From the NCBI GenBank assembly GCA_020850995.1, contig JADZDP010000123.1, positions 1 through 36,521 of the forward strand: a DNA stretch of 36,521 nucleotides, in the 5' to 3' direction. How positions within the stretch are numbered: the first letter of the stretch is position 1; each line of letters opens with the position of its first letter. The notes beneath the pieces were generated by a model. It did not search any database. It was not told the DNA's origin and was given only the letters and a program-made list of their open reading frames with translations. Position numbers and translations under genes: made by a program. Shown here piece after piece: positions 7,359 through 16,472 of this stretch. The stretch is from Deltaproteobacteria bacterium. GTDB lineage: Bacteria > Myxococcota > UBA727 > VGSZ01.

Positions 7359-8204
7359 ATGCTCGCGCCGGTGGACGCCGACGTCGACGACCTGTCGCTC
7401 GAGCGCGCGGCCTTCGACGTCACGCGCGAGGGCTTCGACTTGTTCCGCGCCGCCTGCCTGATGGGGCGGGTGGAGGGCCGCGCCGTCGACGTGCAAAGCT
7501 GCGTCGAGGTCGTGGAGCGCTGGGCGGGCAATATCCGCGTCGCCTCTGGCGACGTCGACGATACGCGGGCGCGCCTGCTGCACCATCTGTTCTTGGACCT
7601 GCGCCTGGGCGGCGAGCCCGCGCCCGCCGACGATCCCGCCGACGATCCCGCCGCGAGCTTCATCGACCGCGCGCTCGAGACCCGGCGCGGCTCGCCCATG
7701 GCGCTCTCCTTGATCACGCTGGCCGTCGCCGAGGCCGCCGGCCTGCCCGCGTTCCCGGTGCTGCTGCCTGATCATACGGTCACCGGCGTCGGACGACGCG
7801 AGTCCTTCCTGCTGATCGACGCTGGCGCCGGCGGGCGCCTGCTCTCCCTCGACGACGTGTTCGCTCACACCGGCATCCGCACGGTGGAGGGCCTGGCCGA
7901 GGCCATCACCGCCAGCACCCCCGAGCGCGTGCTCATGCGCATGCTCGCCGGGCTGCACGGCTGCTACCTGCGTCGCGCCGAACGCGCCCCCTTGGTGCGC
8001 GTGCTCTCGCGCATGCTGATCTTCGACCCGAGGAACGTGGGTCTGTGGCTGCAGCGCGCGCAGGTGCGCCTGGAAGACGCCGACTTCGCCGGCGCCGCCA
8101 GCGATCTCGAGAGCGCGCGCAGCCTCCCGCTCGTCGACGACTGGCTGCGCGTGGCGGACGACCTGGCGCGGCGCCTCGAGCAGCTCGGCTCGATGCCGCA
8201 GTGA
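7359..8204 (+). CDS. SirB1-like transglutaminase-fold protein
   Basis: 281 residues. The ATG at 7359 follows the clpB stop by 16 nt and has GAGGGGG upstream, so the pair is probably one transcript. The segment FIDRALETRRGSPMALSLI followed by AEAAGLPAFPVLLPDH is the hallmark of the SirB1/Transglut_core2 family, which has a transglutaminase-like fold, usually a C-terminal TPR, and no settled biochemical function. Here the C-terminal 80 residues are helical and TPR-like (MLIFDPRNVGLWLQRAQVR, then DFAGAASDLESARSLP). No signal peptide, so cytoplasmic. A catalytic Cys-His-Asp triad cannot be picked out with confidence. Cotranscription with an unusual ClpB hints at a role in protein quality control, which is inference only. 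Confidence 0.75.
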   Translation: MLAPVDADVDDLSLERAAFDVTREGFDLFRAACLMGRVEGRAVDVQSCVEVVERWAGNIRVASGDVDDTRARLLHHLFLDLRLGGEPAPADDPADDPAASFIDRALETRRGSPMALSLITLAVAEAAGLPAFPVLLPDHTVTGVGRRESFLLIDAGAGGRLLSLDDVFAHTGIRTVEGLAEAITASTPERVLMRMLAGLHGCYLRRAERAPLVRVLSRMLIFDPRNVGLWLQRAQVRLEDADFAGAASDLESARSLPLVDDWLRVADDLARRLEQLGSMPQ

Positions 8205-8333
8205 GCGGCGCAGGCGCGAGCGCGACATCGCTGCCCTGGTCGCGCGAGCACCTGCGACGTCGCTGTCAGAGATGAGCGTCACCGTGCTCGACGTGGGATC
8301 CGGGAGTAGAGTGCCCGGCACTGGAGAGCACCC

Positions 8334-9095
8334 ATGCTGAAGCCCATGATGAAGACCATGATCTTGCGCTCGCTCATCGCCGGCACCGTCGCCACGCCGC
8401 TCTTGGTCGCCTGCACCAACATCGACAGCGACGACATCGACACCGACGCCATCAACCCCACCATCAACGTGCGCTCCACCGAGGGCGCCGACGGCTCCAG
8501 CGTCTCCGTGGTGCTGCACGTCGGCAGCTCGCCCACCACCTTCGTGGAGCTGCAAGGCGACGACACGCTCAGCGCCAGCGCCGGCGAGCAGACCGTGACG
8601 CTCGAGGGCGCCGAGCTGATCGGCCTGGTCACCTACTCGGGCGACCTCGACACCAAGACCCCCGGCGACGTCGTCACCGTGGCCTTCACGCGCAGCGAGG
8701 AGGGCAAGGAGAGCGCCCCCGACTCCAACGTGGCGCTGACCGAGGCGCTGGCGCTGACGGCCCCCGCGGGCGGCGCCACCTCGTCGCGCGCGGCCGACCT
8801 CGAGATCGCGTGGAGCTCCGAGGACAGCGACGACCAGGTGCGCGTGGGCTGGAGCGGCGGCTGCGTGGTCGACGGCTCGCGCGACGTCACTGCCGACGCC
8901 ACCACGCTCACGCTCGAGGGCGGCAGTATCGCCAAGCGCGAGCAGGGTGAGAACGAGGAGGAGCCGGTGCCCGACTCCTGCGACGTCAACCTGACGGTGT
9001 CGCGCAGCCGCAGCGGCACCATCGACCAGGCCTTCGGCGGCGGGTCGATCACGCACACGTTCTCCGACAGCGTGACCTTCCGCTCGGAGCCGTAG
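8334..9095 (+). CDS. Lipoprotein of unknown function
   Basis: 253 residues from an ATG at 8334 with GGAGAG upstream; ATGs at 8346, 8349 and 8358 would give shorter leaders. A basic/hydrophobic leader ends in the lipobox LVAC, so it is a predicted lipoprotein. The mature chain is acidic, Thr/Ser-rich and beta-rich, with repeated patterns such as TVTLEGAEL and TLTLEGGSI and two late cysteines, consistent with a small beta-sandwich exposed at the outer membrane. No family is recognised. A perfect 11-bp hairpin 13 nt after the stop is a likely terminator, so this gene ends a transcriptional unit. Confidence 0.7.
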   Translation: MLKPMMKTMILRSLIAGTVATPLLVACTNIDSDDIDTDAINPTINVRSTEGADGSSVSVVLHVGSSPTTFVELQGDDTLSASAGEQTVTLEGAELIGLVTYSGDLDTKTPGDVVTVAFTRSEEGKESAPDSNVALTEALALTAPAGGATSSRAADLEIAWSSEDSDDQVRVGWSGGCVVDGSRDVTADATTLTLEGGSIAKREQGENEEEPVPDSCDVNLTVSRSRSGTIDQAFGGGSITHTFSDSVTFRSEP

Positions 9096-9107
9096 CTCCC
9101 TCGGCAT

Positions 9108-9134
9108 CCCCCCGCGGCGTCAGGCCGCGGGGGG
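9108..9134 (+). terminator. GC-rich hairpin after the 8334-9095 lipoprotein gene
   Basis: A perfect 11-bp stem (9108-9118 with 9124-9134) and a 5-nt loop GTCAG. No T-tract follows, so it is a terminator-like or 3'-protecting hairpin rather than a canonical intrinsic terminator. Confidence 0.55.
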
Positions 9135-9179
9135 CGGCAGTATCACGCGGGATCGACGCTGATCTAGAGTCGCGCTGTC

Positions 9180-10739
9180 GTGGCCGCTTCCCGCTTCGAG
9201 TGCCCGCGCTGTCAGACGGTGTTCGTCAAGGACATCGGCGACGCCGCCTTCGTCGAGTGCCCCTCGTGCGGCGCCTTGGCGCTGCCCGCCGGCGACGCCA
9301 CCGAGGGAATGCTCGGCCGCGCCGTGTCGGGCTCTCATCCAAACCCCGTGGCGCTCTCGACGCCGAGCATGCCCTCGGAGCCGAGCGCGCCCGCCGTGAG
9401 CGATCCGGGCCAAGCGTCCGCCGCCGGCATCTTCTCGGCGCTGCTCGAGGACAGCGCGCAACGCATCGAGCTCCCACCCGCCGCGTTGGCCCCGAGCATC
9501 GACTCACCAACCGCGCCCACCGGCTACGAGCTGCCGCGCACCGCCGAGCCCCGCCCCGAGCCGGGCGCCGCAGCGCCCGCCGCCACCGACGCTGGCCTCG
9601 ACGTCGACTGGAACAAGGACCTTGGCGACTTCGAGTTCCCGGCGCTCCCCCACCGCGCCGCGGGCCCCGGCACCGACGGACCCACCAGCCCCTTCTCGAC
9701 GCCAGTGCCGCCCATGCAGCAGCTGCCGCGCGAGGCCCGCGATGCGCTGGCGCGCGTGACGGCGACCGGCAGCGGCGAGGGCGAGGCGGTGCAGAGCGGC
9801 GAGGGCGACCCCACCGCGCCGGGCGGCAAAGAGGCGCCCTGGAGCGCGCTCTCCGACGAGGCCTTCGGCGATCTCGAGCGGGCCTTCGACGACCTGGCGC
9901 TCAAGCCGCCGGCCAGGAAGGGCGGCGGCCTCAGCCCCGACGAGCAGCGCATGCTGCGCGGCGCGCCACCGGTGCGCGGCAAGGGCAAACCGCCGCCCAT
10001 GCGCAAACGCAGCGGCGACGAGGTGTCGGGGCGCATGAGCGCGCCGCCGCCCGCGCGGAAGGGCGGCACGAGCGGCCGCCAGCGGCCGACACACTTCGAG
10101 CTCTCCGACGAGACGCGACGCGCGGCCTTCTTGCCGCTCACCACCGAGGGCCGCACCCGCCCGCACCTCGACCACGGCCCGGCGCTGAGCGCAGAGCCCG
10201 CCGAGTCGGTGGCCGTGGGCTCGCGCGCGACCGCGTCGTCGAGCCCGGAAGAGACCGACCTGGTGCGCGAGCGCAAGGAGCGCGCCCCGCGCCCCGTGCC
10301 CTCGATGTGGAAGGGCCTGTCGGCGCCGGTGATCATCGGGCTCATCTTGCTCGCCATCACCGGCGGCGGCGCCGTGGGCGCCTTCGTGGTGGCGCCGCAA
10401 CCAAAGCCGCCCTCGACGCCGCGGGCGCGCGCCGAGCTCAAGCTGGCCAACGGCAACCACTTCTACGAACAGGGCCGCTTCGACGACGCGCTCGGCGAGT
10501 TCCGGGCCGCGCTCACCATCGATCCCACCTACTCCATCGCCCACCGCGCCAAGGGCACGGCGCTGGCGAAGCTGCAGCGCTTCGACGAGGCGCAGACAGC
10601 CTACTCCGAGTATCTGCGCTTGGAGCCCGGCGCCCTCGACGCCACCGACGTCAAGGCGGCCATCGATCGGCGCGGCCCGCTCCCGTCTTCGGAGCCGCCC
10701 ACCGAGGCCCCGAGCCCGCCGCCGACGGGCGGGGGCTAG
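9180..10739 (+). CDS. Zinc-ribbon, single-pass membrane protein with C-terminal TPR
   Basis: 519 residues from a GTG at 9180. The start is chosen because it immediately opens an MJ0042-type zinc ribbon (CPRCQTVFVKD, then VECPSCG). A long Pro/Ala/Gly-rich disordered segment (about 50-375) follows, then one membrane helix (about 382-403), then TPR helices (LANGNHFYEQGRFDDALGEF onward, about 425-495) and a proline tail. Predicted topology is zinc ribbon inside and TPRs in the periplasm. No classical ribosome binding site is seen; a TAGAGT hexamer 9 nt before the start could be a -10 box giving a nearly leaderless message. The next gene starts 3 nt after the stop and shares the TM-TPR plan, so they probably work together. 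A larger relative with the same ends is at 25600-29139. Confidence 0.75.
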   Translation: MAASRFECPRCQTVFVKDIGDAAFVECPSCGALALPAGDATEGMLGRAVSGSHPNPVALSTPSMPSEPSAPAVSDPGQASAAGIFSALLEDSAQRIELPPAALAPSIDSPTAPTGYELPRTAEPRPEPGAAAPAATDAGLDVDWNKDLGDFEFPALPHRAAGPGTDGPTSPFSTPVPPMQQLPREARDALARVTATGSGEGEAVQSGEGDPTAPGGKEAPWSALSDEAFGDLERAFDDLALKPPARKGGGLSPDEQRMLRGAPPVRGKGKPPPMRKRSGDEVSGRMSAPPPARKGGTSGRQRPTHFELSDETRRAAFLPLTTEGRTRPHLDHGPALSAEPAESVAVGSRATASSSPEETDLVRERKERAPRPVPSMWKGLSAPVIIGLILLAITGGGAVGAFVVAPQPKPPSTPRARAELKLANGNHFYEQGRFDDALGEFRAALTIDPTYSIAHRAKGTALAKLQRFDEAQTAYSEYLRLEPGALDATDVKAAIDRRGPLPSSEPPTEAPSPPPTGGG

Positions 10740-10742
10740 CCC

Positions 10743-11630
10743 ATGTCGAGCGCCGAGCACGCGCCATCGCGCACCGACACCTCGCCGCCAGTGCGCCTGG
10801 CGAAGGGGGAGATCCCGAGCACCTGGTCGCGCCCCGCCGAGCAGGTCACGCAGCTCCCCCTGCGCGCGCCGCGGCCCCTGACCTCGGCCTTCATCGTGGT
10901 GGGCGGGGCCGTGGTGGGCTTCCTGCTCGCCGTCTGGCTCTCGCCCGCGCGCTCCCCGCAGACGCCCACCGCGCCCCAGCCACCGCCGCCCGTGGCTGTT
11001 GCCGCCCAGATCTCCCAGGCGGCGCCCATGCCGGTGAGCGCCATCCCGGTGCCGCCGCCGACCTCGTCCACCAAGCCCGCCGACGTGGCGCCCGAGGACC
11101 AAGGCGGCGAGCTGGCGGCGCCGCCCGCGCCCGTCGAAGCCGAGGCGCCACCCGCGCAGGGAGCCGCGCCGCCGGTCGCGGCCGTGCCGACCGCGACGAC
11201 GACGACGACAGGGGCGCCGCCCGCGAGCGCCGCCGTCGTCGGCGCCGGCGACGCACCAGGGCGCGCCAAGGCGGCGCTCGAGACGGCGCGCGCCCGCGCC
11301 CTCGTCGACAAAGGCCTCACGGCCAGCGCCGAGGCCCCGCTGATCCGCGCCACCCTCGGCGACCCCAGCTTCGCCGAGGCCTGGAGCCTCTTGGGCAGGG
11401 TGCGCGCCGAGCTCGGGAACGCCGAGGGCGCCCGCCGCGCCTACAAGCGCTACCTGCAGCTCGCGCCCGGCGCCCCCGATGTCCACGAGGTGCGAGCGGC
11501 GCTCGCGGCCCTGGCGCGGCCCGCGCCGCCGCCCGCGCCCGCGCCGCCGCCCGCTCTGGCGCCAGCAGCGGCGCCTGCCCCGGCGGGCGAGGGTGCTGCG
11601 CCGCCCGCGCCAGATCCCGCGGGAAACTGA
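10743..11630 (+). CDS. Single-pass membrane protein with Pro/Ala linker and TPR
   Basis: 295 residues from an ATG 3 nt downstream of the previous stop, so almost certainly cotranscribed and coupled. Residues 1-44 are a short cytoplasmic tail, about 45-68 form a membrane helix (SAFIVVGGAVVGFLLAVWLS), and 70-165 are a Pro/Ala/Val-rich linker long enough to cross part of the cell wall. About 175-255 hold a TPR pair (AKAALETARARALVDKGL, FAEAWSLLGRVRAELGNAEG). The end is another Pro/Ala-rich tail. No enzymatic motif. It is probably a scaffold in the periplasm, paired with the zinc-ribbon protein before it. Confidence 0.72.
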   Translation: MSSAEHAPSRTDTSPPVRLAKGEIPSTWSRPAEQVTQLPLRAPRPLTSAFIVVGGAVVGFLLAVWLSPARSPQTPTAPQPPPPVAVAAQISQAAPMPVSAIPVPPPTSSTKPADVAPEDQGGELAAPPAPVEAEAPPAQGAAPPVAAVPTATTTTTGAPPASAAVVGAGDAPGRAKAALETARARALVDKGLTASAEAPLIRATLGDPSFAEAWSLLGRVRAELGNAEGARRAYKRYLQLAPGAPDVHEVRAALAALARPAPPPAPAPPPALAPAAAPAPAGEGAAPPAPDPAGN

Positions 11631-11722
11631 CACTGGGGCCTGTCCGCGACGGCCGTCATTGCTGGGGGATGCGCTGGGGGCTAACCTCCTCGGGCAGCAC
11701 GTTTTTTGCTCGGAAGGGCCCC

Positions 11723-14700
11723 ATGCTCCTTCGCCCACGCCACCTCCGCTCGTCCTTCGCCTGGCTGCCGCTCGCCCTGGCGCTGGCCGGCTGCCCCGAT
11801 CCGCCCGCCGAGGGCGAGAGCGACGCCGGCCCGCGCGGGCCCATCATCGGCTTTATCGACGCGGGCCCGAGCACAGGGCCCGACGATCCCGACGGCGGCC
11901 CCGACCTGCCCATCAACGAGACCACCATCCTCGAGAGCGTCACGCCGCCCACGGGCCCCATGGAGGGACCCATCCAAGAGGGCCTGCGCCGCGTGCTGCT
12001 CACGGGCAGCGGCTTCACGCCCGAGGCCTCGGACGCCTGCCCCGACTGCAACCTGCAGGTCTTCTTCGGCGGCATCGAGAGCGCCTCGCCGCTCTTCTTG
12101 AACGACCGCAACATCTCCGCCGACGTGCCGCCCTGCCCCGCGGCCGGGCCCGTCGAGGTCAAGGTGGTCACCTCGGTGGGCATCGGCCTGCTCGAGGGCG
12201 GCTTCACCTGCTTCTCTCCCGTCACCCTCGAGGGGCTGGCACCCGGCGTGGGCAGCACCGAGGGCGGCACCTCGGTGACCATCACCGGTCAGGGCTTCAC
12301 CAGCACCATGATCGTGCTGGTGGGCGGGCGCCAGGCCGTGGGCCTCAGCGTCGACGCCGGCGGTAGCTCGGCCACCTTCCTCACGCCCCCCGGCGCCGGC
12401 CCCGGCCGCGTCGACGTCGTTGGCGTCGACACCTTTGGGCGCTCCACGCTCGAGCTGGCCTTCACCTACGAGAGCCCGCTGGCGCTCGCGGCCGTCAGCC
12501 CCAACATCGTCGACGACACCAACGCCATCGTGGAGCTCACGGGAAGCGGCTTCTACGGCCAGGCCCCCGTGGCCGTCACCATCGGCGGGGTCGCGGCCGC
12601 GCTCGACAACGTGATCACCGACGCGCGCATGCGCGTGGTGGTGCCAAGCGGCCTCTCGGGCGCCGTCGACCTCGAGGCCACCCGCGGCGCCGAGGTGGCG
12701 CGCCTCGACGACGCGCTGGTGGTGCGGCCGGCGCTCACGGGCACGCTCACGGTCAGCGCCGCGCTGCCCGCGCGCATCGACGTGGCGGGCGGCGCGCTCA
12801 CGCTGGTGGGCGAGGGCTTCGCTGCGGGCGGCGGCGTCGCCGGCGTCACCGTGGCGGGCGCCCCCGCCAGCGACGTGGTGGTGGTCGACGACCGCACGCT
12901 CACGCTCACGGCCCCCGCGGGCGTGGCGGGCGCTGCACCCATCGTGGTCACCCGCGTGGATGCGGCCAACGCCACGCTCAACGGCGTGCTGTACTTCGAG
13001 CCCGTGGTGGTCACGGCGGTGGCGCCATCGTCGGGCGACGCGGCGGGCGGCACCGTCGTCACCGTGAGCGGGCGCGGCTTCAGCGGCGCAAGCGCGCTCA
13101 GCTTCGGCGGCACCGCCGCCACCGACCTGGTGGTGCTGAGCGACACCGAGCTGACGGCGACGACGCCGGCGGGCGCGGCCGGCCCCGTGGCCGTGCGCGT
13201 CGAGCGCGGCGCCGAGCGCGGCCTGCTCGTCGACGGCTTCCGCTACGACGCGCCCCTCTCGCTCTTGGGCGTGCTGCCGGCGCGCGGCGGCATCGGCGGC
13301 AACACCTTCGTCGTCGTCACGGGCAGCGGCTTCACCAAGGGCGCGCCGGCGCTCGCGTTCGACGGCCGCGCGGCTACCGAGGTGACGGTGCTGTCCGACA
13401 GCGTGCTGACGGCGCGCACGCCGAGCGGCGTGCCCGGCCTCATCGACGTCGAGGTCACGCTTGGTGCCGAGAGCGCGCTGGCGGATCGCTCGTTCACCTA
13501 CTTCAACCCCACCAGCATCGCCGGTGGCGCCCGCGGTGGCCCCATCGAGGGCGCGGTGTACGTGTCGGCCATGGACGCCATGACGGGCTTCCCCATCCCG
13601 AACCTGATCGCGTGGGTGGGCACCGACGGCACGCCGGTGGCGGCGGGGGTCACCGACCTGCTCGGCCAAGCCACCATCTCGGGGCCCGAGGTGATGGGGC
13701 CACAGACGGTGTCGGTGAGCGGCTACGGCTACTCGCAAGCCACCTTCATCGACGTCGACGCCGCCGAGCTCTCGGTGTTCCTGTTTCCGCTCATCGGCTC
13801 GCCGCCGCAGCCCGGCCGGGGGCCGCCGCCGCCGCCGCCCGCCACCATCCGCGGCCGCGTGTTCGGCTTCGCCAAGGAGTTCTTCGACCCCGCCGCGCTC
13901 GATCAGTCGGGCTGCAACAGCGGGCCGCCCCTGCCCTGCGAGATCGCCTTCGCCGAGGTGCGCACCACGGCGCGCGACGAGTTCTCGGGCAACCTGCCGG
14001 CGGGCGGCGAGAACGTGGTGCTCGAGGAGGGCGGCGAGTACTACATCGCCAACTCGCGCACCGGCCGCCTGGCGCTGGTCGCCTTGGCCGGCATCTTCGA
14101 CGTCAACAACGACACCTTCCGCCTGCGGCAGCTCGGTGTGCGGCGCGAGGTGTTCCCGCAGTGGGGCGTCGACCTCATCGATCAAGACATCGAGCTGACC
14201 ATCCCGCTCGACGAGGAGATCGAGGTGTCCTTGCCCGACGCGCCGCTGCGCGCCGACCCGCCGCTGGTCGACTTCTCGCTCATCGGCGCGCGCCCCACCA
14301 TCACGCGCGTGGTGCCGGCGCTGCAGTTCGGCGGCGAGGGCGCCTACGTGTACACGCAGGCCATCGAGGGCGTGCGCAACCACGCCGTCGAGGAGATGCC
14401 CGACGTCACCGGCAACATGCTCACCTTCATCGCCGGCGCCTACACCACCGACGGGCGCAACCTCTACACCGAGCAAGGCTCGGTGGCGCTGGTGGAGGGC
14501 TCCCGCGAGGTCACGGGCACGGGCACCAGCGACTGGGGCTACATCCCCTTCGGCAGCACCACGCCAGAGGTGGTGGGCAAGGCCTTCGTCACCATCCGCC
14601 CCGACGGCGGGCGCTTCGCGTCGGTCATCCTCGGCTCACCCGACAGCAACACGCTGCAACTGCAAGACGCCGCCGACTTCTCGGCCAGCGGGCGCGCCTA

Positions 14701-15205
14701 CCACATCGGCGACTTCGGCCTGCCCTCGTCGGAGGTGGTGCAAGACGGCGTGGGCGATCTGCGCGGCGGCGTCACCATCCAGCCGGTGCTGGGCCTGCCC
14801 GAGGTGCTCTCGCCCCTCGAGGGCGCGGCGCTCACCGACCGCACGCTGCGCTGGAAGGCGCCCGTGGGGCAGCTCCCGAGCATCCACGACATGTTCGTCT
14901 ACGACGCGCTGGCCTTCTCCTACGTCGTCGAGGTGTACGTCGACGGCGCGCGCACCAAGGTGATCCTGCCGCGCCCACCCGCCAAAGACGAGGTCCTGGC
15001 GGTGCTACCGCACAGCCAGCACCACCTGGTCGACAACGAGGACTTCGTCGACGTGCCCGACCTGTCGCGCGGCGGCATGGCCTGGCAGCACGAGAGCATC
15101 TACGTGCCCGGCCTGTCGTTCAACAACTGGTCGCTGCTCGACACCGGCTCACGAGGGCGCAGGGCCTGGACCACCGACGTGCACACCTTCGTCTCCGGCG
15201 ACTGA
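11723..15205 (+). CDS. Giant TIG/IPT-repeat outer-membrane lipoprotein
   Basis: 1160 residues from an ATG at 11723 with GGAAGGG upstream. The same frame is open far upstream, but that part is the shadow of the zinc-ribbon and TPR genes; only the ATG at 11723 opens a lipoprotein leader (SSFAWLPLALALAGC). The mature N terminus is Asp/Gly/Pro-rich. From about residue 70 to 600 there are about six TIG/IPT immunoglobulin-like units, each with a pattern such as EGGTSVTITGQGF, GGTVVTVSGRGF or GNTFVVVTGSGF. Then comes a carboxypeptidase-regulatory-like beta domain (GAVYVSAMDAMTGFPIPNL), a poly-proline hinge (PPPPPP) and about 300 residues of unrecognised beta-rich sequence. It is probably a surface adhesin or recognition protein. 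The TIG array makes it prone to internal recombination. Confidence 0.85.
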   Translation: MLLRPRHLRSSFAWLPLALALAGCPDPPAEGESDAGPRGPIIGFIDAGPSTGPDDPDGGPDLPINETTILESVTPPTGPMEGPIQEGLRRVLLTGSGFTPEASDACPDCNLQVFFGGIESASPLFLNDRNISADVPPCPAAGPVEVKVVTSVGIGLLEGGFTCFSPVTLEGLAPGVGSTEGGTSVTITGQGFTSTMIVLVGGRQAVGLSVDAGGSSATFLTPPGAGPGRVDVVGVDTFGRSTLELAFTYESPLALAAVSPNIVDDTNAIVELTGSGFYGQAPVAVTIGGVAAALDNVITDARMRVVVPSGLSGAVDLEATRGAEVARLDDALVVRPALTGTLTVSAALPARIDVAGGALTLVGEGFAAGGGVAGVTVAGAPASDVVVVDDRTLTLTAPAGVAGAAPIVVTRVDAANATLNGVLYFEPVVVTAVAPSSGDAAGGTVVTVSGRGFSGASALSFGGTAATDLVVLSDTELTATTPAGAAGPVAVRVERGAERGLLVDGFRYDAPLSLLGVLPARGGIGGNTFVVVTGSGFTKGAPALAFDGRAATEVTVLSDSVLTARTPSGVPGLIDVEVTLGAESALADRSFTYFNPTSIAGGARGGPIEGAVYVSAMDAMTGFPIPNLIAWVGTDGTPVAAGVTDLLGQATISGPEVMGPQTVSVSGYGYSQATFIDVDAAELSVFLFPLIGSPPQPGRGPPPPPPATIRGRVFGFAKEFFDPAALDQSGCNSGPPLPCEIAFAEVRTTARDEFSGNLPAGGENVVLEEGGEYYIANSRTGRLALVALAGIFDVNNDTFRLRQLGVRREVFPQWGVDLIDQDIELTIPLDEEIEVSLPDAPLRADPPLVDFSLIGARPTITRVVPALQFGGEGAYVYTQAIEGVRNHAVEEMPDVTGNMLTFIAGAYTTDGRNLYTEQGSVALVEGSREVTGTGTSDWGYIPFGSTTPEVVGKAFVTIRPDGGRFASVILGSPDSNTLQLQDAADFSASGRAYHIGDFGLPSSEVVQDGVGDLRGGVTIQPVLGLPEVLSPLEGAALTDRTLRWKAPVGQLPSIHDMFVYDALAFSYVVEVYVDGARTKVILPRPPAKDEVLAVLPHSQHHLVDNEDFVDVPDLSRGGMAWQHESIYVPGLSFNNWSLLDTGSRGRRAWTTDVHTFVSGD

Positions 15206-15365
15206 GGGTAGCGGCGGCCACGGGCGCGAGGGACGGGCCGAGCGTCACAGCTCCTGTTGCGGGGGAGTGATCTGATCCGAGCAGACCATCGTGCGCGACG
15301 ACGGCGCAAGGGCGCAGGCTCACGCGCAGGGTGGCGCGCGCGAACCCGCCTGGCATGCTGGGGCC

Positions 15366-16472
15366 GTGCGGGTGCTCGTGATGACCATCGCCCTTGGGGC
15401 GAGCGCGTGCGACGGCTTCACGCTGCCGCCGCTCTTGCCCTGCGCTGACTGCTGCGGGACGCGCATCGGCGGCTACACCAGCCACCTGTGGCGAGTGGCA
15501 CCCGACCTTTCGCTGGACGAGAAGATCTCCTTCCACCGGGACGACTTCACGCTCAACAGCGTGGCCTTCGGCGATGTGGACGGCGATGGGAGCGAGGACG
15601 CGGTCTTCGCCGCCGCCGGGTTCGCGGGGCTGGCCCTGGTCCGCGACGTGGGTGGGGGCGACGGCAACGTCGAGCTCAGCCCCGACCTGCTCGACGCTCT
15701 CGACCCCCCGCAGCTGGCCTTGGTCGACATGGACGGCGACGGCGACCTGGATGTCCTCGCGGCCCGGCACGAAGGAAGCGCCGCGGTCCTGCTGGAGAAT
15801 GACGGTCTCGGGCAGTTCCGTTCGCTCGGCGAGCTCTTCGCCGATGCGCCGCGCTTGTTGATCGTCGAGCTCGACGGTGCGCCGCCGACGGAGATCTTCG
15901 GCTCGTCGGGCACCGGCCCGCTCGAGCTCCTGCAGGGGACCGCGAGCGGCGCCCTCGATGTCCCCGGCGCCACGCTGCTCATGCCCGTGGCCGTGGACGT
16001 CGACGAGGACGGCGACCTGGATCTGGTGGGCGTTGGGTGGCAGGACGACGCCCGCGTCGTGGTGGCGCGCCTCAACGACGGCGCCGGCGCCCTGACGGCC
16101 CTGGTCCTGCCGCTCGACGTCGACAGGGACGCGACCGTGACCCTGCGCGCGGGCCAACGCGAGCTGGTGGTGCAGGAGGGCCCATCGTTCGCGGCCATCG
16201 CGCTTGGCACCACGGCGCTCGGCCCCCGGCGCGCGTTGGGCCAGCTCCCCGACGGCAGCACCTGTGTGTCGGGCGGGTGTCCGGTGCTGCTGCTCGACCT
16301 CACCGGCGACGGCAGCCGCGACGCGCTGCTGAGCACCGTCCAGGAAGAGCTGGTGGCGCTCGAGGAGTCGGGCGTGCGGCGCAGCGTTGGGCGCGCCGGC
16401 GAGCTCCTCCTCGCCGGTGACACCCCTTGGCTCCTCGATGCCCCAATGCGGTGTGCGGGCGAGGGGTTCTGA
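15366..16472 (+). CDS. FG-GAP/VCBS-repeat lipoprotein
   Basis: 368 residues from a GTG at 15366, chosen because it gives a compact lipoprotein leader (VRVLVMTIALGASAC). GTG 15372 and ATG 15381 are close alternatives, and the frame is open to 15291. The mature protein has a Cys-rich start (CADCCG) and at least four FG-GAP/VCBS-type calcium loops (FGDVDGDGSED, LVDMDGDGDLDVL, VDVDEDGDLDLVGV, DLTGDGSRDALL) typical of beta-propellers. The likely role is a surface propeller; no enzymatic residues are recognisable. The stop codon TGA abuts a 19-bp hairpin. Confidence 0.8.
   Translation: MRVLVMTIALGASACDGFTLPPLLPCADCCGTRIGGYTSHLWRVAPDLSLDEKISFHRDDFTLNSVAFGDVDGDGSEDAVFAAAGFAGLALVRDVGGGDGNVELSPDLLDALDPPQLALVDMDGDGDLDVLAARHEGSAAVLLENDGLGQFRSLGELFADAPRLLIVELDGAPPTEIFGSSGTGPLELLQGTASGALDVPGATLLMPVAVDVDEDGDLDLVGVGWQDDARVVVARLNDGAGALTALVLPLDVDRDATVTLRAGQRELVVQEGPSFAAIALGTTALGPRRALGQLPDGSTCVSGGCPVLLLDLTGDGSRDALLSTVQEELVALEESGVRRSVGRAGELLLAGDTPWLLDAPMRCAGEGF

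Noticed and set aside
4709..7717. Minus-strand 1002-residue open frame opposite clpB
   Set aside because: Low-complexity Leu/Ala/Glu composition mirroring clpB codons; a high-GC shadow.
7134..9107. Minus-strand 657-residue open frame spanning the end of clpB to the 8334-9095 lipoprotein gene
   Set aside because: Crosses three supported + strand genes and has shadow composition.
9200..11722. A + strand frame open continuously with the TIG lipoprotein, suggesting a 2001-residue protein
   Set aside because: The upstream part is Arg/Ala-rich without domains and overlaps two well-supported genes in other frames; the lipoprotein leader and ribosome binding site fix the start at 11723.
11681..14476. 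Minus-strand 931-residue open frame opposite the TIG gene
   Set aside because: Arg/Gly/His-rich shadow with no domains.
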